Shown here one piece after another: positions 35,151 through 45,300 of a stretch of DNA of 64,000 nucleotides. Below the pieces are notes generated by a model. It saw only the letters and a list, made by a program, of their open reading frames with translations, had not been told where the DNA came from and searched no databases. This DNA is from Epiperipatus broadwayi. Lineage: Eukaryota; Onychophora; Udeonychophora; Euonychophora; Peripatidae. The position numbers and the translations under genes were made by a program. Where the stretch lies: assembly GCA_028023455.1 (NCBI GenBank), contig JAQFVV010000457.1, forward strand, positions 188,001 through 252,000. The letters run 5' to 3'. Positions within the stretch are counted from its first letter, which is position 1, and every line of letters begins with the position of its first letter.

Positions 35151-38139
35151 ATTGGTATTCTGATAGATTTTATTTTATGTCTTAATTAAGATGTGATTTT
35201 ATCAAGTAGAAAACACAGGTAAAAGTAAACCCATAATCTCATTATCCTTAGGGTAAGGCATCCACTGCAAGTTGTGAAGGCAGTATCATATTACAATCTT
35301 TTTTTTTTTCATTTTTGAAGTTAATTATCATTACTCATCTGATTGATCTAAATTAATCTGGCATCTTCATTGTTCCATATGAGTGACTAGTTTAGTTAAC
35401 TGTGGGCCTGTTATATAGGAAAAAAATCCTAAGCCTGCTTATGATCTGAAAAATATTCAAATTCCTCAGATTTCAATTCCAAGTATGTGTATAACACAAG
35501 GTCTTCATTAATTAAACTGTGCAATCAATAGTTCAGGAAGTCAAGATGTTCAAGCATTAATCAGACTGAGCACAGTTTTGTTCAGTTACTTGTACTGATT
35601 TTTTTTTTCACTTTCTTCAACTGATTTTGACCTAGGAGATTCAGTACTCTGACTCAACATCCTTGCTATTATATTTAGCTATGCAGGGTTTTGATATTTG
35701 ACAAAGTGTAATTAATTTTTTTTTTCAGTTGAACTTGATAGATATATTTTACTAAAGATCGTTTTTACCTATTCATATTCTTCTTAATTAACTGTGGATG
35801 AGAAAAAAAGGATTTGCTTTTAGAATCAAGTTATGCCAATTATAAAACATTTTTGTACATACATTCACCTTGTCTTTTTGGTTACCATCATATAAAGATT
35901 AATAGTTTTTCACATTTGATCTTCCTTGCAAAAACTAGAGCTGCATAATTTGATTATTCAATTGTTTAATAAAGATTTCAGAAAAGATATTAATTTTATT
36001 TTATGTTTATATGTAATACCATAATATAATACAGCTAACTTCTAAATCTATTTTTCTATTTGAAAATAACTTTTATTACTTTGTTTTAAGCAGCCAATGC
36101 TAGTTTTGAGCCAACACTTCAGGGTTAATAAAGTCACTTTTAGAAACTAGATTGCAAAGCTACATTCCCTATTGACCTAGAAATTCTTTATATAGTATTC
36201 TGTCTATTCATAGAATATCAATGTGGTATACGGGAAAAGTTTATAATTGTCTTTTTATAATTTGAAAGGATGTTTTGTTGTGATGTATGATCAGCTGTCA
36301 TCTGCAATATATGCTGTTCTATGTAGATATTATTGATAAATTATTCTAAAAATAACACAACTTTAAAGAAGACAACTCAAAATTAAAGAACAGTAATATA
36401 AAATGTAGGTATTTAATAAAGTATTGTTAGAAGGGAGATGTAGCTCAGAATGAACATTAGTTTAAGATAGGAGGTATAATCAGTAGATGCTAAATATTCA
36501 CTTAAACTATTTGTATTAGTAATTTTATTGATATATGTGATGAAATCTCATAGTGTAGTCATATCTAACTTTTATGTCTATGACTTGGGACAAATCTAGA
36601 TTGTTTAGAATTTGTTTGTTATTTAATCAAATAATTGTCTCATAGTCAATTTGGATAACCATACAATATTGATCAATAAATATATATCTAGGTATATTTA
36701 GTTATGGAAAATTTCTCAAATTTTTACTCTCAGAAATTAGTAAGTCTGATAAATTATGAGAGATTAATGGAGAAATAATATGTTTGTTTAACATTATATT
36801 TATGGGTGTGTTTACATATATTTTAGATTCATCCTCATATATATTTTCTGATTAAAACTGATGTTATATCTATGTTTAACTAGATAACATCTGCCACTAA
36901 ACAATAGTGATCATTCAAGGATGTTGCAAAACTATTAAAGATCTGTGTTTCAATTTTTTTAAGCACATGATTGATATATTTTTATCCAGTAAAATTTTGA
37001 AACAAGATGTAGAGTGAGGTAATGACATGAGAAGTTGAATTTGGATCTAAAAATTTTTTGATCAATATGTCCTATGCAAATTATTCAAACAGAAGATAAT
37101 AATTGTATAATAAAAATAAGCAGTGGTGAAGATGGAGGATGAATGATAATTTAGAATTTGAAATTACTAGTATATATAATATTAGTCTTGCATTAAATGT
37201 GAAGAATAAAATAACTATAAAATCTAATTTTTATATAGTGAAATAAATGCAAAATATCTAAATCACAACCAAATGCCAAGTTTGTGAAATTACAATCAAT
37301 CAATTCGAGACCAAAGTCATTGAGGAATCTGATTATATTTTGAAAGCAATCAAATATTAGTTAATTGTTACTTTACAAATTCAGCTGTTACTTCTAACAT
37401 GATTTCTTTGTATTTATTTTATTCCATACTTCTATATGTATATATGATTTGAGAAAGAAGCTCTGAGGAAAGTACTTGTTATTGTACTGAAATGTCAGCT
37501 ATTTAGCTATTATATTTTTATTATACAGAAGTTTCTGGAAATAATACTATGAATTCATTATTTAACTATGAGAATATTAGAATTAATGTATATATATGAT
37601 TGTTTATAATTATTTAATAGGAACCTTCAGGTGTATGCAATTTTCCATCAAATAATCATAATTATCCTTCAGTCCTGAAAATATACAAAATAGTATGTAT
37701 ATATGTCTGTGTATGTATGGGGAATGGCTGTATGCATAAAAATATCGTTTAAAGATCATAGATTAGAAAATTACAAGTACTATTAGCAGAAGAGATTTAG
37801 TAAATAATGTTAAGTGCATTATTTTGCCCATGACTAAATTTCAAATCTAGAGGTTTTTTTAATTATGTGATAAATTCCCAAACAAGCATGTGATTTATTT
37901 CTGATAATCAGATTATATGAGTTAGTTTGATATGTATCAAAAAATAAAAAGTTTTTTTTTAAATATGATGTAACTTTTTTACTGCTGAATGAAGGAACCT
38001 TCATATATGTATGATTTCTGAATCTATGCTTTACTTTTAAATATAAATGTTATAGAAATAGATTGTGCTTCTATGCATAAATTTTTATAATATATATGTA
38101 TGTGAAAAATCTAATGCTAAACAGGTCAATTATATTAAA
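35151..38139. other. A+T-rich DNA with one ribozyme-like motif
   Basis: I see no gene or transposon ends in these 3 kb apart from the hammerhead-like motif at 37458-37500, listed separately. Some Penelope-like sequence may be decayed beyond recognition around it. Confidence 0.45.
37458..37500 (+). ncRNA. hammerhead ribozyme-like motif, Penelope-tail type
   Basis: AAGCT (stem I) is followed by CTGAGGA at 37463-37469 (fits CUGANGA), stem II AGTAC/GTACT (37471-37475, 37484-37488) with an eight-base loop, GAAA at 37489-37492, TGTC, then AGCT, which pairs with the first AGCT. All invariant core positions are met and the last C follows U as NUH requires. Stem III would be only A-U plus U-G, so it would need a partner molecule. 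The layout is that of Penelope-like tails, although no coding part lies beside it. Confidence 0.5.
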
Positions 38140-38600
38140 TTTAAAATTAAACAAGATTAGCCAAAACTTAAAAAATTTTAAACACACCCAATTGTTTTCC
38201 TGCCAAAGCAGACTTGTCAAGTACAAAGGAATACAAAATACATGAACATATATATACTAATTAAATTTCTAGCAACTTACAATTCCATCCCACACATCTT
38301 TAATATTAAAAGAATTCTTAAATAAGCTAATTACTTCAGTATCATAAATTTTTAATAATAAAGATTCTTTAATTCTTTTTTTTATTTTATTTCTTTCAAA
38401 AAAGACAACCTTAGCTTCCTCAAATATGATATTGTGGCCTGTAGTTTTTTCATGGATATATAATGCAGAATTAAAATATTTAACTCAACTTTTATGAACT
38501 TTTATTCTTTTATTTAAATTCAAATTATTCTTACCTATATACCTTTTTTAAAGAAAAACTAGGGATAATATACACTACTCCAGGAGTAACATTCTTATAA
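38140..38600 (-). mobile_element. Penelope-like 3' fragment, left arm of an inverted pair
   Basis: Minus-strand translation, with shifts, gives TPGVVYIIP (about 38590), then YIGKNNLNLNKRIKVHKS, YIHEKTTGHNIIFEEAKVVF and KKRIKESLLLKIYDTEVI: the GIY-YIG domain pattern (GVVY...YIG...R...H, then H...TGH). The catalytic Y and G of YIG are kept here. Frameshifts near 38560 and a TGA after HKS break it. The tail reads TTGACAAGTCTGCTTTGG then CAGGAAAACAATTGGG (38220-38185), a degenerate hammerhead-like motif. The upstream part of the element is absent. Confidence 0.75.
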
Positions 38601-38641
38601 AAAATCTTTATGCTATTTCTTTTCTATAATAAAAAGTGTAT

Positions 38642-39020
38642 ATAGTTTGAGCTCAGGTGAAAGAATAAAAGCAGAGTTAGAAATAAATATCTTAATTCTG
38701 CATTATATATCATAAAGGACATATAGGTCATAATATTATGTTTCAGTGGGTAAGGTTGTCTTTTTTAAAAGAAATAAAATAAAATGAACAATTTTAAAAA
38801 ATTTATTATTAAAAATTTATGATACTGAAGCACTTATCTTATTTAAGAGTTCTTTTATTAAATGTGTGGGGTGTAACTTGAATTGTGGGAAATTTAATGA
38901 ATAGATATTTGTTGATATATTTTGTACTCTTTTGTACTTGAGGAGTCTCTTTTCACAGGGAAACTATTGGTTGTGTTAAGAATTTTTAACTTTTGGCCAA
39001 TCTTGTTTAATTTTGAATTT
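38642..39020 (+). mobile_element. Penelope-like 3' fragment, right arm of an inverted pair
   Basis: This is the same end fragment as 38140-38545 in opposite orientation: TTCTGCATTATATATC (about 38694), AAGGTTGTCTTTTTT, AAAATTTATGATACTGAAGC, then the tail TTGAGGAGTCTCTTTTCAC, GGGAAACTATTGG (38938-38970). The arms differ by many substitutions, so this is an old structure. Together they form a head-to-head inverted pair separated by about 100 bp, the same design as at 17036-17160. Confidence 0.75.
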
Positions 39021-39093
39021 GGGGTAATTGAACAATATATTTATAGATAATAAATGTAATAATACTTAGGGCTAAATGAGTTTATAAGTAACT

Positions 39094-39229
39094 ATTAGAA
39101 ACCAGACAATATTTAGACAATCCAAATATAGATAACAATCAACAATCTCAAACTGTTGTCAAGGCAACCTCCTTTTTTTATTGATTGTTACTTATATTGG
39201 GATTGTCTGACTGTTGACTGGTTTCTAAT
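39094..39229. repeat. 136-bp foldback (MITE-like)
   Basis: ATTAGAAACCAGACAATA at the left pairs with CTGACTGGTTTCTAAT-type sequence at the right (about 45-bp imperfect arms: GACAATCCAAATATAGATAAC against GTTACTTATATTGGGATTGTC). The centre holds GTTGTCAAGGCAACC, also found in the 348-bp tandem units, so both derive from one family. No coding content. Confidence 0.75.
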
Positions 39230-39540
39230 GAATATTTCCATATGTATATGTGTGGATATATATGTTTTATTATGTTTTAGGAAATTTGGGGATTCCTGCC
39301 ATATTTAAGAAATGTGATGACTCCACTAGAAAATTTTGCATAAAGGTAAGGGTTTTTTCTGGTAATATAAATAATTGTATGATTAATTATTTGGGAAGTC
39401 ATATGATATTTAAAATCCAAATGGAAGATTGAATACAACAATTCCAATCACTCAGTCAAACCATTTTTTTAAGAAAGTTGTTATATCTGCACTTACAACT
39501 GTGCCAATGTTATATCTGCAAGTCATACTGTGCGGCTATC

Positions 39541-40136
39541 CAATAACATTCGCTAATGTTCTCCAATGAATGGTCTATTCCTGCAACTAATGCTCTACTC
39601 TGCAACTAATGTTCTGCTCTGCAACGAATGCACTGCTCTGCAACGAATGCTTCTACTCTGCAACTAATGCTCTGCTCTGCAACAAATGCTCTACTCTGCA
39701 ACTAATGCCCTGCTCTGCAACGAATGCTTCTACTTTGCAACTAATGCTCTGCTCTGCAATGAATGCTTCTACTCTGCAACTAATGCTCTGCTCTGCAACG
39801 AATGCTCTACTCTGCAACTAATGCCCTGCTCTGCAATGAATGCTTCTACTCTGCAACTAATGCTCTGCTCTGCAATGAATGCTTCTCCTCTGCAACTAAT
39901 GCTCTGCTCTGCAACGAATGCTTCTACTCTGCAACTAATGCTCTGCAACGAATGCTTCTACTCTGCAACTAATGCTCTGCTCTGCAACGAATGCTTCTAC
40001 TCTGCAACTAATGCTCTGCTCTGCAACGAATGCTTCTACTCTGCAACTAATGCTCTGCTCTGCAACAAATGCTTCTCCTCTGCAACTAATGCTCTGCTCT
40101 GCTACGAATGCTTCTACTCTGCAACTAATGCTCTGG
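39541..40136. repeat. minisatellite, 39-bp unit made of two related half-units
   Basis: The array alternates a CTGCTCTGCAACGAATG half-unit (19 bp) with a TTCTACTCTGCAACTAATG half-unit (20 bp). The early part is less regular, with single half-units; the later part is highly regular. Because 39 is a multiple of 3, a frame stays open from 39686 to 40216 with a 13-residue period (ATNALLCNECFYS). Pure repeat content, no known domain and no flanking gene make coding unlikely, but the frame is real. Confidence 0.92.
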
Positions 40137-41766
40137 ATATTTCCGCTGCGGTCTCCTTCAGCTATACCCGTGAACTACATTTCCACTGGGTGCTGGTCAT
40201 TAACCGACAGCACTGACACGAGATATCTCTACTGGTGTTAAACAGACGTCTACTCTAATACTGCTTATTCAATACTGCGTGACTGCTCTCTGCTACTCTC
40301 TATATTACACTGCGTAGATGTTACACCATCTTTTATTGCTTGCTGATAACTGTAGCAATTAATCCTTGTCCAATCAGATAACGTCTTTTATCCAGAAATA
40401 TTTGCAATCAGCAAATATCTCTTGAAAAATTATCATCCGCCATTACGTTAGTTAACTTCCTCCGTTATCAGCACACGATCTACAACCACTCAAACAAATT
40501 ATAGTTTTTCTGGAGTGCACAAACATGTCTGGTATTTTTACAAAATGCTACAAAAGTGGAACCAAAAATATTTAGCTTTCGAATCTGCCATTTTAGTAAT
40601 ACACAGAAATTTTATTGATGTCTAACTGAAACTTCAATGTTTGTAGGTGTGAGTGTAACAAGATGTTAATTAAATATATTTTAGGAAAAAATTTTCTTAA
40701 AAGTTTGATAAGTTTGACAAATCATTCAACAAACTTAGTGTCAGATGGAAAATAAACCTAATATGATCTGCACCTACTTCTCAGTTTTTTCAAAATAAAA
40801 ATTCTTTTATCAGGTGTCACTTGAAAAAAGTAAAAAAAAAGGGAAGGCAAGAAAACATTTCTCAATTAAATAAATATTAAACAAATAATAAGGAATTTTA
40901 TATGAATGAATTGTTTTTAAATGATTTTATTAAAGTTGGAAAATCTGTTTGTTTGTTAACTTTTGATCTTTTTCAAGTTGGAATGAAATTTTAAAATCGA
41001 AGTTTAATATATTTAAATTCAATAATTGCTTGAAAGTTGAGATATAACTAAGTTATACCAACCTAATTTATTTCAAACACTTTTCTTTCAATTTAATAAC
41101 ATTTTTTAAATCATTTTAAACTCTTAATGTATACATCATATTTAGCATGTGTTATATAGAAAATCAGTAACAAAGTTTTCTATTTAAAATTATTTGATAA
41201 ATTTTATTTTAAAAAATTTAAACTATAAAACTCGCATTATTTAAAATGATTGTGAAAAATTAAAAAAGAAATGTTGTGATCATTATTGAAAACAGTGATT
41301 GCTAATTTTCTTCTCTAACATTTTTTTCAAAACAACTGTTTTAAAATAAAAACTATCAAACAGTTTTAAACAGAAAACTTAGTTATTGATTTATTATTCA
41401 TATATAATTATGTACACATATTAAATATAATATATATATATTAAGAGTATATATATATATATTAACTTACTGCAAAATTATCTAATGACTTATATATACT
41501 ATTTGTGTGATATTGATTTACAGTAAAATTATATGTATTATGTGAAGTTTATTTATAATATATATACATGTATTACTATGTACACATACAAAATATGTAA
41601 TAAAATAAATTCTACAAGCGTATATAGATAATTATCAACTATTACAATAATAAATTTTGGTATACAACAATATTTATTACTTTTATTTTATTCTTACATA
41701 CTAAATATGATACATACATAAGGGATATATATTTTAACTTAAAGAAAAAATGTGGTATATATATAG
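40137..41766. other. no gene seen; first 420 bp less A+T-rich
   Basis: Positions 40137-40560 are richer in G+C than the surroundings and unmatched elsewhere in the window; they may belong with the minisatellite to one unidentified element. The rest is A+T-rich with (TA)n tracts. Confidence 0.4.
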
Positions 41767-41900
41767 TGTAATAGTACATATACATGCCATTACATCACTT
41801 TCTAATAAAAATAGAAAAGATCCATAAATAAAATCGCTCTTAATAGAAATATATATATATATAAAAGAATTATTAATAAAATTTTATTTAAATTAATATA

Positions 41901-43534
41901 CACCTTTACCCCGCTTAGCGATTGTCTACTTAGCGATATTTTGCAATAGCAATCATCATCAATTTGTTCCCACTACTTCGATGCACAATTGATTATTCGC
42001 TATAACGATCGGGAAAAATTAAAAAAATTAATTTTGGCAGCCATCTTGAATTTTGCATCACTGATGACGACAGAGATAGCTATATTAAATTCATTTTACC
42101 CAAAAGCAAAAGTATATTATTGTAATATGTATACAGGTAATGACTTTGCTGTAATTGTATACACATACAATATTTTATTCATAAAACCCTTAAAATATCT
42201 ATAATTACTGAATCTATAATACTGTATACATCATATATAATAAATAACACAGCAAATGTTCATCCACTTTTTCTTTTAAAATACGTATATATGTTCTACA
42301 ATAATATCAACAAATTAAAAATCCTTCTCCTTTTTCTTTCCAAAAACATTATTTTCTTATCTCAATACTGAACATATACAGTATATATATTTATATAATA
42401 CAAAAACTCCAATGTAAAAGAGTAATAAAATATAGCAGTGGGAGAGAGATATCCTTGAAAATGACTGTATGAAGATAAACAGTTGAAATGGAGTTTTGTA
42501 TTATATAAATACTGTATATACAGTATATATATATGTTCAGTATTGAAATAAGAAAATAAAGTTTTTGAAAAGAAAAAGGAGGATTTTTAATTTGTTGATA
42601 ATACTGTATACAAATACTCCAATATATAAATACAGTACAAGCCAAATAAAATACCATCATCACAAACTTTCAGGAAAACACTAAATATGAATATTAAACT
42701 GCGTGTGTGTGTTTCTTAAATACGATATATTATTTTTAGAACACCTAGATAATTATGTAAAAATAGTTATTGATTTTATAACTTCGTTAATAAACATGTT
42801 GTTTACACTCAAGATGTTTCAAATCAAAAGAAAAACAACATTTTAAAACGATGTCGAATTAGAAAAGTTTAAAAAAAAAAACAGATTGCATTTAATTAAT
42901 AATCTTTCTACTCGAACGGAGGGGGGGGGGCATTATTACATTACTAAAAATATACCGTAAGAAAAATAAACCTACCTGTATGTTTTAGAAAATTAGAAGT
43001 TAGATTTTTTACTTTGAAAATAAGTTGATTTTTTTTTTTATATGTTCAATTAACTAATTAATAATTAAACATTGTTTTTTAATTTGAATAATTTCACATA
43101 AGTAATAAAATAAATGTATAGTAGTAATATATACTGTAATACAATTTTTAAAAAAAAGCACTTCAGTATAGATTTTTTTTTTATTATGATGAAAAACTTC
43201 CACGGAAGAATATAAAAACTTTTAAATTCAAATTTTGTCTCACTTTCTCTTTTTTTTTTTTTTTGCTGTTCTGTACTTTTTAAAGTGAAAATATGCATTT
43301 TTTTTCCTAGTGATATAAAACTTTTCTTTTTAGATACCGTATTTAGTCATCATTGTCATGAAAAAATCAAGAAAATCTTTGAGCTTGGAAATCAATGTGG
43401 ATATTTTATGTCACTGGAACTGACCAATTTTTTTCCCATAGACCCCCCTTATAATTACGTATTTTGTCTACGCTATTCTTGCTTAACGATGAGTTTGGGA
43501 GGACCAATTGCCATCGCTAAGCGGGGTAAAGGTG
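41901..43534. mobile_element. pogo/Tigger-like MITE, 1634 bp, inserted in LTR copy C
   Basis: The terminal inverted repeats are CACCTTTACCCCGCTTAGCG at the left and its exact complement at the right (about 23 bp before GATTG/GATGG divergence), flanked by TA (41899-41900, 43535-43536). The CGCTTAGCGAT pattern repeats twice near the left end (also CTTAGCGATATTTTG), as in Tigger ends. No transposase is encoded. Its centre contains an unrelated foldback at 42305-42600. The sharp ends suggest it is younger than the LTR it interrupts. Confidence 0.8.
42305..42600. repeat. foldback with about 106-bp arms
   Basis: 42305-42410 (CAACAAATTAAAAATCC ... AAAAACTCC) is the reverse complement of 42490-42600 with few mismatches. 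About 60 bp downstream is CACAAACTTTCAGGAAAACA (about 42660-42679), which also follows the foldback at 476-1545, so the two may be related. It could be a third nested insertion or part of the MITE. Confidence 0.8.
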
Positions 43535-45300
43535 TATATATATATATATATAATATGCACAGATGGCAAACTAATTATATAATTATTTAAAGATAAAAAT
43601 CTAAAAACAAGATTGATTATAATATAAAAGAATGAAAAAAAAGCTGTTAATTAATTAAAGTTAAAAGTTAGTTTTAATCTTGGAATGGAAGTGATATTCT
43701 ATAATGATATAATAGCAAACAGACCCTTGGGCATAAAGTCAGATAAGATATAAATTTAAAAAATACTAGTGATAAAATTTTGAGTTCCCGTTCTAAAGAA
43801 AGCTGGCCAATAATGATGGAAATGAACACACGGTCCACAGAGAAAAGATCATTGCCAATGAGAGCAGCACCAAACTAGGCAAGATCGATCCTGGAATTTG
43901 ATGATAAGAATTCAAAATGATCTAAAAAGAAAACTTTTAGTGGAGTTTTAGGTTTTCAATTGCTCTTGCTGATTGCATGTTATTTAAACATATTTTATAC
44001 ATGTATTGCAAATCTCCAAAATGTAGGAGTCACGCAATAAATTACATTTCCCGTATTTGAACCAGAATGAACTGGCCTCCAGAGTGATGATTCACAAAAA
44101 CTGTCCAGCAACAGATTCGTCTTCACCTAGGACAATATCTATATGGGATGGAAGAAGCTGTGAACATAGTTGTGTGACATATCAAGGACTGTCAAGACAG
44201 TCTTCAATAAACCTACATCCTTGCAAATTATGAACTTTAATTATGTAATACGAACTTATCAAGTATTAATTTTAAGCATCACCTAACTTTTAAAAATCTC
44301 TTGTCTAACTAAAGTAGAAATTTAAATTGTTTATATTGTTTTTTTTTATATACTAGTGTCATTTCCATTCTCATTAATTTCATTTAAATTAATTATTTAA
44401 AAATAGGCATAAATGGCTGCATAGGTTCATAAAATTATGTTAGTTTAAGTTTGTTAATTTTGAACTAATTGTTTAATAATTCAATCGGTGCTAGTGGAGA
44501 GATGTACAAATGATTTACATCAATGTAATCTGGGTAGGCACATTGGATACTTGTTTCCTTGTGGCACGTTAGCATATACAGCATAATACCCACCTGAATG
44601 ATGGTCAAAATGGTAGCCATCATGTTGTCAATGGTCATAAACGTATTTCCTACGCCATTGAATTTCTTATGCTTTGGTCAGGACAATAAGCCATCAAAGT
44701 CCACTATCCCATTTACAGAGCATCTCTTTCATATATATTTCAAATGATTTCGTTTTTGTATCACCAATTGTACAGTGGATCGTTTCTGTCTGTTGGTGAA
44801 ATTTGTTAATGTTCATAGAGAAGATGCTCATTCCTTCCCACTATGATTTGTTATTTCTCTAATAATATCATGCTATAGATGTAAATTCCTGTCAGCATGA
44901 TTGTGTTATACTAACAATCTCATTTTCCATTAGTCACATCGGTATATCAGTAAGCTAGCATTTGTTTAAACATGAGATTTTTAGCCTAAGGTTAAAGGAT
45001 TGGGTTAGTTATATTTACGCTCAGTAAAATATTAAAAATTTTTAAGTCTATTAAATGCATTCATCTGTGCACATACATAAATTAAATATATTTAATCAAC
45101 TCTGTTTTCAAAAATTTTCTTTTTTAATGTGTGTGTGCATTATAATAATGTTTTATTTAATTAATAGTGACTGGGGCTTTCGGTTCGATAAAGGTTGAAC
45201 CTCATCCGTATGTATCTAACGCCTATATAAATCTAGGTTTGAATAGTTTAGTGGTGCCCTGGCACAGCACATAGGTGTGGAAGTTCCATCGGCCATTATA

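Larger units (their letters stand above)
41767..45300 (+). mobile_element. solo LTR-like unit, copy C, interrupted by a MITE
   Basis: The first 134 bp (41767-41900, TGTAATAG ... CCATTACAT) align with the start of copy A, and 43537-45300 align with the rest: GCACAGATGGCAAAC (43557), GGCATAAATGGCTGCATAGG, TTTTTAGCCTAAGGTTAAA, AACGCCTATATAAATCTAGG, GGTGCCCTGG, ending CCATTATA. A 1634-bp MITE (41901-43534) splits it. Without the MITE it is about 1.9 kb. It is the most diverged of copies A-C and has no coding sequence. Confidence 0.55.

Noticed and set aside
39541-40136. Protein-coding gene with 13-residue repeats
   Set aside because: The frame exists only because the repeat unit is 39 bp; no start context, flanking exons or non-repeat coding sequence support it.
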